This document shows, piece after piece, positions 37,521 to 46,593 of a stretch of 64,000 bases of DNA. The stretch is from DASTFP01 sp963816855. GTDB lineage: Bacteria; Verrucomicrobiota; Verrucomicrobiia; Chthoniobacterales; Terrimicrobiaceae. Each line of letters opens with the position of its first letter. The stretch's first letter is position 1. Below the pieces are notes generated by a model. It saw only the letters and a list, made by a program, of their open reading frames with translations. It was not told the DNA's origin and made no database searches. Made by a program: the position numbers and the translations under genes. The stretch covers positions 124,001-188,000 of the forward strand of contig CAWFMA010000026.1 in assembly GCA_963816855.1 (NCBI GenBank), in the 5' to 3' direction.

Positions 37521-37799
37521 CACTCCGGCAGCGGAGAGGGGTTGCCGGTGGCGAAACACCAGCATCCCGAGCGCGAGCACCGGCGATCGGGTGCCGAGAC
37601 CGTTATCTCCTCGCTCCCCGACGCTTTGGTTTACTAGCACCGTCGTGCAAAGGGCGAATTGCTCGCGCCAAAATGACCGCCAGGCGCTTTTGCTTCACAA
37701 GCGAAGACAAACTCACGACACTCTGGAGGACTTACAATAATTCGACCGGCCGTGCTTCTAAGCATAGGCCAATCATATCACAACTCAACGTTACACTCA

Positions 37800-38333
37800 C
37801 TAGTTGCCTTTTCGACAGCGGGCTTTGGGCTTTTTTTCCATCCTCGCCTTCAGGCCGCGAGTCATAAGCGGCGACAATTTTAGGTCGAGACTCGATTTGT
37901 CGGGAAGAATCGGAACCTCGCCTCGTAGTGTCGGCACATAAAAGAAAGAATATTTCCGAGCGGGACTCTGCCATCCGGTCGCTTCTGCTATCACATTTTC
38001 TCCTTCTTTTTCCGTGTAATCGGCAAAGTCCGATGTGATCGACCAATTGCTGAGTCGTCCGATTTGCAGCATTCCCATTCGCATGTCGGCTTCCTCCCAC
38101 GGTTTGGGAGAAACCTTCCTAAAGAGCGCATAGCGCGCCTTGTCATTAAAAAAACCAAAAATCACTTCATAACCTTCATTCATTGATTCCGATGTGATCT
38201 TAAACGCCTTTTCGCCTTGGACATTCATCCCCAAAAGATTCGGCGTGAGCACAGTCGGCTTCTGAAAGGTTTTTTCGATTTCCGCTTTAGAGAGGAGAAG
38301 AATATTCATAAGAAATAATTCATCGCTTGTCAT
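37800..38333 (-). CDS. Hypothetical protein
   Basis: 177 residues, starting MTSDELFLMNILLLSKAEI; a second Met at residue 9 is possible. The sequence is protein-like throughout (YEVIFGFFNDKARYALFRKV, WSITSDFADYTEKEGENVIA, KYSFFYVPTLRGEVPILPDK) with a basic tail (MEKKPKARCRKGN). It has no signal peptide or membrane segment. Its DNA is less G+C-rich than the flanking genes, which suggests recent acquisition. I do not recognise the family. It lies between repeat copies A and B. Confidence 0.6.
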   Translation of the reverse strand: MTSDELFLMNILLLSKAEIEKTFQKPTVLTPNLLGMNVQGEKAFKITSESMNEGYEVIFGFFNDKARYALFRKVSPKPWEEADMRMGMLQIGRLSNWSITSDFADYTEKEGENVIAEATGWQSPARKYSFFYVPTLRGEVPILPDKSSLDLKLSPLMTRGLKARMEKKPKARCRKGN

Positions 38334-38382
38334 TGTATCAAAATATCAAAAGTCCCAAGAGAAGTGACAAGCAAGACTGATA

Positions 38383-38440
38383 TCTCAATAGCAGCGAGGG
38401 CCAAAAAGGGCAAGGGTACCTATTACAGAATTGGCCCCTG
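38383..38440 (+). repeat. Dispersed repeat, copy B
   Basis: Contains AAAAAGGGCAAGGGTACC followed by TATTACAGAATTGGCCCCTG and CGAGGC. The first part is diverged from other copies. The trailing ACAGAA..TTG.CCCC.GCGAGGC is shared with copy D. Confidence 0.5.
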
Positions 38441-38926
38441 CGAGGCCATTGCGATTTCAGAGCAGCTAACGCAGCGAGGCGCGAATTCTTACGGCCGTGG
38501 CAACTCCGGTTTAGCGGACAAAAAGTTTGCATCCGCGAACAAGGATCGGGAATGCTGTCGCCAACCGTCCGTGACGGGAGTCCTGCGAGAGGTCAAGCAG
38601 CGAGAGCCGGAATGGGCGTCGAGGCGTTTGCAAAACACGGAATGGGCTTCAGAACCAATCCGGCGGCTCTAGCGAAAAGATGTAAAGAATGCCGACGCCC
38701 TCTTTCCTGGTCATGCTAAGAAATTCAAAGAAAGTACTTTATAACCCCGCATGACAAATACTCACGTCGGGAAACTATACAGTCACTCAGGGCATCATAG
38801 ACGGTCGAGCGGAACTTGTAAGGACTTTAACTGATTGTTGGTAAGCCTCTTGGACTTCCAGAAGTTCCGCCGGCCCGAAACGGCACCCATGCTGCAGAAG
38901 ACAGGGAAAACATTTGAGGGAAATAT
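38441..38926. other. Intergenic stretch without a recognisable gene
   Basis: Between repeat B and the truncated secreted-protein gene. No family-like frame is seen. The last 200 bases are A+T-richer and probably contain the promoter of the gene starting at 38927 (AGGGAAATATATG just before the start). Confidence 0.4.
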
Positions 38927-39307
38927 ATGATAAGCTATTTTTCAAAACGATTTGCTCTTCTTTTACCGATTGTTGTTAGCTTCGTGCTTTCCGGCGACGT
39001 CTTCGGATTCACTATCTTTTCTGTTGGTGGGAATGACAAGCCGGCGTCAATTCAAGGTACGATAGATAGCTTCCGGGCTGCCTTGGGAGACCCCAACAAT
39101 GGCAATGCGCCGGGTCCACTTGCCAGTGGTCGCCGCGAAATCAACTGGGACGGGGGCGGCCCCCCAGTTGACGCTAATTCACCTGGCGGCACACCGTTCA
39201 ACGTCTTCCTCAACACCCGAGGCGCGCAGTTCATAACTTCAGGTACCGGGTTCCTTCAGGGGCCGCCAAGCGGGGGATCAAACGGCGGGCTCCCTTATCG
39301 AGATTAG
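38927..39307 (+). pseudogene. N-terminal part of a PEP-CTERM-type secreted protein, cut near an IS110 element
   Basis: It starts with a Sec signal peptide (FALLLPIVVSFVLSGDVFG) and continues with ASIQGTIDSFRAALGD, REINWDGGG, FNVFLNTRGAQFITSG and GTGFLQGPPSGG. This INWDGGG...NTRGA.F.T.GTGF.Q.P order is known from secreted proteins of several hundred residues that end in PEP-CTERM sorting signals. Here the frame stops after 126 codons, about 60 bases before the IS110 transposase gene. I found no continuation right of the element, so the 3' part was lost. Confidence 0.65.
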
Positions 39308-39367
39308 ATGAGAAGGCAGAGAGAGCCCTGGGACGCTGCGGTCCGTGGGTAGTAAGCTCGATGCCTT

Positions 39368-40426
39368 ATGGAAAAGACAACACGTAGACTACGGAAAGCA
39401 CAGGCAACCATCGGCCTAGATCTTGGCGATAAGAGACACACGTTTTGTGTGCTCGACACCGGTGGAGAAGTCGTGAACAAGGGCTCGATGCGCAACGAGC
39501 GCAACGAGCTTGCAAAGCTGGCAAGCGCATACCCGGGAGCCTTGGTGGTCATGGAGGCAGGAATGCATTCGCCTTGGACTAGTCGATTTCTTGACTCTCT
39601 TGGAATGGAGGTCGTGGTGGCCAACCCTCGCAAGACCCGCACCATCTCGCAAAGCGAGCGCAAGAGTGATGAGCGGGACGCCCTTGTTCTGGCCCGTCTG
39701 GGTCGGGCGGACCGCAACCTGCTTAGTCCGATCGTACACGGTAGCGAAGAAACCCAACATGACCTACTCCAGATCAAACTGCGCGACAGCCTGGTGCGGG
39801 CGCGGGTGGCATTGGTCAATTCAGTGCGCTTTACCTTGAAGAGCCTCGGATATCGGGTGAGCAATCCTTCAAGCGAGCGTTTCCACAAGCTGGTGGTCGA
39901 GGAACTCCCGGAGTCAGTCCGAGCGCTGATCGCGCACAGCGTGGCCTCGATTGCCGAACTCACTGCCCGTATCAAAGCATTGGAGATCTCCATCGCTCGG
40001 CTGGCCAGCGAGAAGTAGCCGCAGACCATCTATCTTCAGCAGATCAACGGGGTGGGACCAATCACATCGCTCTATTTGGTGCTCAAGATCGAGAACCCCC
40101 AACGCTTCACGCGAACCCGAAATATTGGAGCCTTTGTGGGTCTGGGTCCGAAACGAGATCCAAGCGGAGAAACCGACAAAGAGTTGCGCATCAGCAAATG
40201 CGGAGACCGCTATCTGCGTCGCCTGCTGGTGAGCGCCGCGCAGCATATCCTGGGACCCTTCGGGACCGAAAGTGCGCTGCGCGACTACGGACTACGGCTC
40301 GCCCAGGACGGCACCGCTAAGGCCAAGAAGCGGGCCGTTGTTGCTGTGGCCCGAAAGCTCGCTGTTTTGCTGCTGACGCTCTGGAAATCCCGTCAACCCT
40401 ACGAACCTTTTCCTACGATGGCTTGA
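39368..40426 (+). pseudogene. IS110-family transposase with an internal amber codon
   Basis: A DEDD transposase: TIGLDLGDKRHTFCVLD, LVVMEAGMHSPW and SDERDALVLARLG hold the N-terminal acidic residues. The C-terminal Transposase_20 part has INGVGPITSLYLVLKI, FVGLGPKRDPSGE with the catalytic-type Ser, and CGDRYLRRLLVSAAQHILG. The single reading frame of 352 codons is interrupted by TAG at 40016-40018 (ASEK-stop-PQTIYLQQ), where a Tyr is usual in the family. The element is probably inactive unless the stop is read through. Confidence 0.85.
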
Positions 40427-40435
40427 AGAAGTCTG

Positions 40436-40454
40436 ATGGGGGCTCTGCGCCCCC
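40436..40454 (+). other. GC-rich hairpin in the IS110 right end
   Basis: TGGGGGCTCTGCGCCCCCA forms a perfect 7-bp stem with a 5-base loop, ten bases after the transposase stop. It may be a transcription stop or part of the structured non-coding end RNA of IS110/IS1111 elements. Confidence 0.4.
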
Positions 40455-40864
40455 AAAACCCCGCACCGCTCGCCGCGGCAGGCGTTCGGGGGGAACTCTT
40501 GAGCCCCAACTGAGGACGGACGATTCGGAACGATTGCGGTTTGGGTGCAGTGGCTCCACCAGAGAGACCTCGATATCGAGATAGCAACGTTCCGCCTTTG
40601 CGGCAATCTACGGATCAAAACATGGACCAACACACCGAGTCCGGATGGAAGCCCGATCCCGCCGCCGCAGAAAACAAACGACGACGAAGATGAATCTTCA
40701 AAACCTCTTGACTGCCTTCTCATGGAAGCACCCAGAAAACGCCTGCAATCACCTGTCTCTTATCGGTGGGCGGTCGCCCCTCCCTTCGGACTGCGTTCCG
40801 CATCAGGTATCTGCCCAGAAAGCCAATCCAACCCCTCTTCGCTAAGTGTCAGCATTCAAATAAC

Positions 40865-41040
40865 TTAGCATTCACTATGCCACATTCCGGTTTTGGGATA
40901 GCTGTCTAGACGGGCCACGTCCTCACGGTATGCGTCAAGCTTCACCGGACGGCCCGACCTGACCCCACGTGCCTTCGCGGCGGCGAGTCCCTCATGGATC
41001 GCTTCGACCGCCGTCACACGCTTGAACTCCTCGATCGCGT
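40865..41040 (-). pseudogene. Serine-recombinase C-terminal remnant
   Basis: The reverse strand reads AIEEFKRVTAVEAIHEGLAA, then AKARGVRSGRPVKLDAYRED and VARL, the segment linking the catalytic domain to the HTH in small serine recombinases. It matches the pattern of the intact copy at 53.3 kb (GLAAAKKKGVRLGRPATLDA) but is not the same sequence. Both ends are missing; the upstream side joins a group II intron RT fragment. Confidence 0.55.
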
Positions 41041-41290
41041 CTAGCATATCGAGAAACACTTTGCGACGCTTCCTTGAGTTGATCTTCTTGCGCGGGACAT
41101 CTCAAGCCGCGCTCGAAGTGGTAGCCAAGGGAAGTCGAATCCTCCTGGCTCTCGGGCATCCACGATCCGGGTTTTCTGCGTTTGAAGCCTCAGTCCATTG
41201 GCCTTCGCGAAGCCTTGGATTCTCCCCAAGGCTTGGTGGGCCTCCTCTTGCTCGCTGGAGATTATGATAAGCTTCGGCTCCGCATTACCC
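41041..41290 (-). pseudogene. Group II intron reverse transcriptase/maturase fragment
   Basis: The reverse strand reads LGRIQGFAKANGLRLQTQKT, then RIVDAREPGGFDF; a frame change restores GYHFERGLRCP. This is the region just after the YADD motif in group II intron RTs (NGL.LHP.KTRIVDA...GFDFLGYHF). No catalytic motif, intron RNA domain V or start is seen. Only about 80 codons survive. Confidence 0.6.
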
Positions 41291-41311
41291 AGATCGTGAA
41301 TTGACTAATAT

Positions 41312-43828
41312 TTAGCCCAACGAGCTGGCGCCCAACTCCTCCAGCAGTTTCGTGAGGGCGTCGTGGTCCACTGGCTTGACCATGTGAGCGTCGAACCCGG
41401 CTTCTTTCGAGCGGCGGCGGTCCTCCTCCTGACCCCAACCGGTCAGGGCCACAATTACCAAGCCCTTCTCCCCCCGCTGTTCTCGTATCCGGCGAGCCGC
41501 TTCGTATCCGTTGAGTTTGGGAAGCCCGATGTCGAGCAGGATTGCGTCGGGCTGGAACTTCGCTGCCGCTTCCACTGCTTCAACGCCGTCGTTGGCGATA
41601 TGGGCTTCGTGGCCGGCCAACTTCAACAACAGCGCCAGGCTGTGGGCCGAGTCCTGGTTGTCATCTACGACCAGGATGCGACGTTTTACCCTAGCCGCCT
41701 GCTTGACCCCAGTTGGCTCCCGCGGCGGCGGCATAGGCGGTTCGGTAAGGACAGGCAAACGTACCGCGAACTCGCTACCCTTACCGATACCGGGACTGCA
41801 GGCTTCCACCGTGCCGTCATGCATTTCCACGAGGTTTTTCACCAGCGTCAAGCCGATGCCCAGCCCGCCTCGCGACCGCTCCAGCGACGTATCGACCTGC
41901 GTGAACATTTTGAAGATGCCGGGCAGTTGCTCGGCGGCGATGCCGATGCCGGTGTCTCGCACCCGGATTACGGCGTGCGGGCCCTCTCGCTCGACAGTCA
42001 GCCAGATGCGACCGTCCTGCGAAGTGAACTTGCAGGCGTTATTTAGTAGGTTGCCCACGACCTGAGCGAGCCGGGTCGGGTCGCCATTCAGGAAGATCGG
42101 CTGCGGGGGGACTGTGAGTGTCAGCTCATGGCCCATGCCCCCGCAGAGCGGGCGGATGGCTTCGACGGCGTGATGCACGACGGATGCCAGCTCGATTCGC
42201 TCCTTCTTGAGTTCGATCTTTCCCCGGCTGATGCGGCTCATATCGAGGAGGTCGTCGATCAGCCGCACTATCTGGCTTACCTGCCGGTTCATCATGTCCA
42301 TCGCCGCTTGCGAGGTCTCCCTGTCACCGCCCGTGAATTGCAGGATTTGCAGGGCGTTGCTGATCGGGGCCAGCGGGCTACGCAGTTCGTGGGCCAGCAT
42401 CGCTAGAAATTCGTCCTTGCGGCGGTCAGCCTCCTTGAGCGCCTCCTCCGTCCGCTTGGGCTCGTGAATGTCGTACGTGCTGCCGATGTAGCCCTTGTAA
42501 GCACCGCCCTCGAAGCGCGGCACGGCGACCGTGCGCATCCAGCGGTACTCGCCGTCGGCGCGGCGGAAGCGGAAGTCCGCGTCGAACCGCTCGCGTCGCC
42601 CGGCTACGGCTACGAAGCCGTCGTAGTACGCGGCGGCGTCTTCCGGGTGCAGCGACTCTGTCCACCCGCCGCCGAGCAGCTCCTCCATTGGGCGGCCGAG
42701 GAAATGAACGTATTCCGCATTCATGAACTCGTCCCGGTTGTGCTCGTCGGTCAGCCAGATCAACACGGGCGCAGTGTTGGCCAACAAGCGAAAACGCTCC
42801 TCGCTGTCGCGAAGCGCCTCTTCCGCCCGCCGCTTCTCGGTCACGTCTCGGAACACGAGAACGCAGCCGACGATCTCACCCCCCTTGCGACGGATCGGCG
42901 CGGCGCTTTCGTCGATGGGCCGTTCCGTGCCATCTTTGGCAATGAGCACGGTGTCGTTCGTCCGCCCGACACTGACGCCTTCCCGCAATGTCCTCGTCGC
43001 TGGGTTCTCGACCTCCTTACGGGTTTCCTCGTTCACGATGCGGAACACGGCGTCGAGTGGTTGGCCCTTCGCCTCGTCTCTGGTCCAACCGGTCATCGAC
43101 TCAGCTGCGGCGTTCAGCTTGGTGATGCGGCCCCCCGTGTCGGTCGTGATGACGGCATCCCCGATGCTGGAGAGCGTAGCCCGAAGCCGCTCCCCCTGCT
43201 CGGCGTTGACCCGCTCGCCCCTGATGACGCCCCTCCCGACCGCTCCGCTCGTCACCACGGCGATGACAGTACCTACGATGAGCAGGATCAGGGCCAGGCC
43301 CACGATGGCCCGGGCGTCATGCAGCGCCGCATCCCTGCGGGCGTTGTACGTTTCTACGGCTTCGACCTGCATCTCATCGTCCAGCAACTTCTCCAACCCG
43401 GTGCGGAGGATGAAAAACCTCGTCAAGTCATCCTGCTTCGGCTGACGGTTCTCGGCGCTCAGCAAGGTTTGGCCGAGCTTTTTCAGCTTCTGCCACAAGG
43501 GTTCAAAACGGGCTGCCATCTCACGTTTCCGGTCGCTCGTTGCCAGACGTTCGTAATCTCTCAAGTGTCGCTCCACGTCAGCGGCTTCTCCGTCCGCATT
43601 CTGCCAGGCTTCCAGTTCGCCAATTTGAAGGTACGTCGCCACTGCCAAGGAGTAGCCGAGGACGTTGATTTCCAACTGACTCGCCTCCGCACTGACGTTG
43701 CGGGCATTCGTCATCTCGTCCAGCTGTCCCTCGATGGAGCGGACACGAACGAGGATCGCCACGCTCGATAGCACCAGCAGGGCCGTCAGTGTCCCAAACC
43801 CCAGCCAGAGTTTTCTCCTCGTCGTCAT
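41312..43828 (-). CDS. PAS-containing hybrid sensor histidine kinase
   Basis: 838 residues from MTTRRKLWLGFG (an ATG 15 codons upstream is also possible). One membrane helix, an extracytoplasmic region with a CHASE3-like pattern to about residue 170, then a second helix (IVGLALILLIVGTVIAVVTSG). Two PAS domains follow (LSSIGDAVITTDTGGRITKLN; LLANTAPVLIWLTDEHN). The HisKA box has the phospho-acceptor His in FLAMLAHELRSPLAPISNAL, the ATPase has NLLNNACKFT, DTGIGI and GGLGIGLTLV, and a C-terminal receiver has ILVVDDNQDS and DAILLDIGLP. It probably passes phosphate to an unlinked partner; no regulator gene is adjacent. Confidence 0.93.
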   Translation of the reverse strand: MTTRRKLWLGFGTLTALLVLSSVAILVRVRSIEGQLDEMTNARNVSAEASQLEINVLGYSLAVATYLQIGELEAWQNADGEAADVERHLRDYERLATSDRKREMAARFEPLWQKLKKLGQTLLSAENRQPKQDDLTRFFILRTGLEKLLDDEMQVEAVETYNARRDAALHDARAIVGLALILLIVGTVIAVVTSGAVGRGVIRGERVNAEQGERLRATLSSIGDAVITTDTGGRITKLNAAAESMTGWTRDEAKGQPLDAVFRIVNEETRKEVENPATRTLREGVSVGRTNDTVLIAKDGTERPIDESAAPIRRKGGEIVGCVLVFRDVTEKRRAEEALRDSEERFRLLANTAPVLIWLTDEHNRDEFMNAEYVHFLGRPMEELLGGGWTESLHPEDAAAYYDGFVAVAGRRERFDADFRFRRADGEYRWMRTVAVPRFEGGAYKGYIGSTYDIHEPKRTEEALKEADRRKDEFLAMLAHELRSPLAPISNALQILQFTGGDRETSQAAMDMMNRQVSQIVRLIDDLLDMSRISRGKIELKKERIELASVVHHAVEAIRPLCGGMGHELTLTVPPQPIFLNGDPTRLAQVVGNLLNNACKFTSQDGRIWLTVEREGPHAVIRVRDTGIGIAAEQLPGIFKMFTQVDTSLERSRGGLGIGLTLVKNLVEMHDGTVEACSPGIGKGSEFAVRLPVLTEPPMPPPREPTGVKQAARVKRRILVVDDNQDSAHSLALLLKLAGHEAHIANDGVEAVEAAAKFQPDAILLDIGLPKLNGYEAARRIREQRGEKGLVIVALTGWGQEEDRRRSKEAGFDAHMVKPVDHDALTKLLEELGASSLG

Positions 43829-44030
43829 GGTCGATTGCTCCGCTGCGGCGTGCGCTGCGGAGGTCGGTCCCATCGCGCATGCCCAAACGCATGGTGGACA
43901 CCGTTATCCTGGTTGGTCGTCATTTTTGTCGAAGACGCCGCTGCCGACACCGCCATGTCGATTCGTAGCAGCGGGGCGTCGAGATGACCAGCCAGAACCA
44001 ACCGGGTTAGGCTAGACTGACGAGCGGCGC

Positions 44031-44069
44031 GCTCATACTATCGAAGGGCAAAGGGCAAGGGCACCCTCC
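44031..44069 (+). repeat. Dispersed repeat, copy C
   Basis: GCTCATACTATCGAAGGGCA followed by AAGGGCAAGGGCACCCTCC. It lies in the space upstream of the hybrid kinase, about 115 bases before the stretch shared with the 3' side of the intact recombinase gene. Confidence 0.65.
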
Positions 44070-44266
44070 GCGTAGACGCCTACATCGGATTGCGTAACAA
44101 TCGCTTGTTCTCACAAATACTCCCAGAACGAGTGTCAACCGGGATCCGCGCATAAATTACGACCACACCTTGACCTTGCCTCCCTTCCAGTCGCCTTTTC
44201 AAGCTCGTCTCAAAGCCCGTGTAGGCCTTTTTCTTGATTTCGAGAGTAAAGGACCGCGGAGATGAA

Positions 44267-44672
44267 TCATGCGGCGAGCCTGAACTCTCCAATGACCTGA
44301 AAGACGCTGCCAACCGGAAGCGAAAGTTCTGCCGCGATGGCACGTCCGGTGCGACCTATCGCCCGCAGGCGGGCGATACCTCACGGTGCGCATCTAATGT
44401 CGCGGGGCGACCCAGCCTCACACCTTTCTTCTTCGCTGCGGCGAGTCCGGCGTTCACGCGCTCGCGAATAATTTCACGTTCGAACTCTGCGACCGCGCAC
44501 AGAATGTAAAGCTGCAACTTGCCAGCCGGATTCCCCTCCGAAGTGTCGATGCCCTGCGCGGGCACGACCAGCGCCACCTTATGCGTATTGAATTCATCGA
44601 TCAATTGCGCAAGGTGCGAGAGACTACGCCCGAGCCTATCCAGTTTGAAGCACACGACGATATCAACAGGAC
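44267..44672 (-). pseudogene. Truncated copy of the serine recombinase
   Basis: Nearly identical to the C-terminal two thirds of the recombinase at 53316-53906: CFKLDRLGRSLSHLAQLIDE, VVPAQGIDTSEGNPAGKLQ, EFEREIIRERVNAGLAAAKK. A missing base near 44380 shifts the frame before the HTH, although the HTH-coding DNA is still there. The N-terminal third, including the catalytic serine, is absent: the homology stops near 44672 and repeat copy D follows. About 85 bases of 3' flank are also shared with the intact copy. Confidence 0.8.
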
Positions 44673-44689
44673 GCAGATAAGGGCGACCC

Positions 44690-44730
44690 TTGAGGGCAAG
44701 GGTAGCCTCCACAGAACTTGCCCCAGCGAG
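44690..44730 (+). repeat. Dispersed repeat, copy D
   Basis: TTGAGGGCAAGGGTAGCCTC followed by CACAGAACTTGCCCCAGCGAG. It sits right where the truncated recombinase loses its N-terminal part. The trailing part matches copy B. Confidence 0.55.
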
Positions 44731-45180
44731 GCGGCGGGCACGCGGTGCGAGAGGCGCACTTGGGCGCTGCCGGAGGGTTCAGGTGGCCGAGAACACCATG
44801 ACCGAGGGTCCTTTCGCCCGGCGGGTCGCTGCCGGAGTGCGTGGTCACTTCCCTTTCTTGTAAAGGCGGGTTGATTCACAACGAGCTTAACGGCGGCCCT
44901 ACGCGTCAAAAAGGCCTGTAGGGAGATATTCTATGTTTTGAATCTGCTGCTTAAGAAGCCAAGCGATCTTTCTAAGGGGCCAGCTCTTCCCGGCGTAGCA
45001 AGTCTTGCGCGTTGACGCTCAGAGCCGAGAGGCTTTTGCTCGATGTTGTAGCCGTCGCGAGTTGAGATCGATTAATTAACGTCGGCCCACTCCTTCAAAG
45101 GCGGCTGCCTTGGTTAGTTCCTTTTACGCTAGAAGGTGTCCGGATCGCTGTCTATGCTGTCAAAGACCGAAAGGAAGCAT
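44731..45180. other. Intergenic stretch without a recognisable gene
   Basis: Between repeat D and the antitoxin-like frame. No family-like frame is seen. The final bases contain GAAAGGAAGC, a good ribosome binding site for the ATG at 45181. Confidence 0.4.
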
Positions 45181-45771
45181 ATGAGTGACACTGCCACCGC
45201 GGATCATCCCGAGTCGTTGGCCATGGAAAAGGTCCACCGCGAGTTGCAAGTGTTGCGTAACCGCGTCGAAGACTTGGAAGACCTCCGCGATCTTGGCGAG
45301 GCAATCGCGGAGAATGCTGACAAATCCTTGATCCCTTGGGTATATGCCAAGAAGGACCTGGACTTGATTGACCCCTTCGAGAGCACGACGAGGCCGAAAG
45401 GTTGTCGCTTTCGAGCCAGCGTGCCGGAGATTGAATACCTACGATGGACGCGTAGGATGACGTCAGCCCTGATACTCCTCATGCGGCATGCTGAAAAGCC
45501 ATTAGACCCGCGGGACCCAGACCTCTCGGACGCCGGCAAAGCCCGTGCGGACGCCCTCGCTCGCTATATTCCACAAGACGTGGCTAAACCTGACTTCCTG
45601 TTTGCCCCCGCAGCATCGAAGGTACAGCGTTCGTCCGATCCAGACGCTGACACCGCTTTCGGAAAGATTTTCGCTTCCAATCAACACCGGAATTGCCGAT
45701 CAAGACTACCCAGTCCTCTCCGAAAATCGTGGCGGGGAGTTTCACTATGTATGATGCCGACCCGCAGGTGA
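45181..45771 (+). pseudogene. Antitoxin-like N-terminus joined to a broken histidine-phosphatase gene
   Basis: The first 60 codons (AMEKVHRELQVLRNRVEDLE, LRDLGEAIAENADKSLIPW, VYAKKDLDL) resemble small toxin-antitoxin antitoxins, which normally stop about here. The frame instead runs on into a SixA-like phosphatase: LILLMRHAEKPLDPRDPDLS with the RHAE catalytic His, then GKARADALARYI. Near 45625 the phosphatase moves to the next frame (SVRPIQTLTPLSERFSLPIN). The region is thus a fusion of two unrelated gene pieces, the second frameshifted. Whether the antitoxin half is expressed is unknown; no toxin gene is adjacent. Confidence 0.55.
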
Positions 45772-46017
45772 ACGCGAACCGCCCATACTTTCCGCTCTCG
45801 GCGTTTCGTTTTTCCGCGAGTGGCGCAACGACTTGCGTTTGGGCGTGTACGAGCCGGTCGTGCCGTTCCTCGACGACTCCAATCCTGGCGCTATCTCCAC
45901 TTTCTCCACCCGGCGACCTTCCTGTCATCTGGAGGCGCCGCGCCTCGGCCGAAGAAACATCTGCCGACGCCTGTAACAATCGACAGCGGTCTGCGCTACG
46001 CACGGAACGCGACCGCC

Positions 46018-46593
46018 ATGGCTCAAGGGGAGGGGGTGGCGGTGTCTAATCCCGTTGACGAGATCGAAGTTCAGCTCAGGCGGTCCGCCTTCTTGAGGGA
46101 CGATGTGGACGATCAACGGGCGAAACTCAACCAGAACTTTGCGCGCCTCGACCCAGACCAGGCGGCGAAACTCCTGGAAAGACTTCTGACTTTTGACGGC
46201 GCTCGCCTGCCCCTCGATTTTCGTCGTCTTCATCGAGCCGTTCGTTTGGAGCTGCTCCTGACGTTGGCAAAGCGCCTCGGGAGCCAGACCTCTGCGCAGT
46301 TCCATGCTCGCCTCACGGGAGCTGGCGCCCCAACGGCAGCCGACCCGAAATTGCAAAAGGGCCTCCGCACAGTGTTCCCCGATGCGATGCCCCGACTGCG
46401 CGATCAGTTCCTGCAAGCTCTGCGCGGGCCGGGCTCGGCCAAGATCCCCACGATCCTCCTGGAATTTCGCAGCCACGGGAAGCAAATGAGCGAGGACAAC
46501 GGGTGCGAGAGCGCACCGACGTGCCCGATGCTCTGGGTCTGGACGCGGATCCTGACGACGGACGGAATTGGATGGAGATCCGGGGAACGGTGA
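46018..46593 (+). CDS. Hypothetical protein
   Basis: 191 codons from MAQGEGVAVSNPVDEIE; the frame is open for 66 codons further upstream, so the start is uncertain and no ribosome binding site marks it. The sequence looks like a helical protein (FARLDPDQAAKLLERLLTF, RLHRAVRLELLLTLAKRLG, MPRLRDQFLQALRGPG). It overlaps the next gene by 91 bases, and the last 35 codons may be non-native, which suggests a frameshift joining the two. Function unknown. Confidence 0.4.
   Translation: MAQGEGVAVSNPVDEIEVQLRRSAFLRDDVDDQRAKLNQNFARLDPDQAAKLLERLLTFDGARLPLDFRRLHRAVRLELLLTLAKRLGSQTSAQFHARLTGAGAPTAADPKLQKGLRTVFPDAMPRLRDQFLQALRGPGSAKIPTILLEFRSHGKQMSEDNGCESAPTCPMLWVWTRILTTDGIGWRSGER

Larger units (their letters stand above)
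39308..40454 (+). mobile_element. IS110-family insertion sequence (approximate bounds)
   Basis: One transposase gene flanked by short non-coding ends, without terminal inverted repeats, as usual for IS110. The left end lies within about 60 bases of the truncated secreted-protein gene. The right end lies at or beyond a GC-rich hairpin at 40436. Bounds are estimates. Confidence 0.6.

Noticed and set aside
40016..40018. Pyrrolysine-type recoding of the TAG in the IS110 transposase
   Set aside because: Nothing in the window suggests TAG recoding; a simple nonsense mutation explains it.
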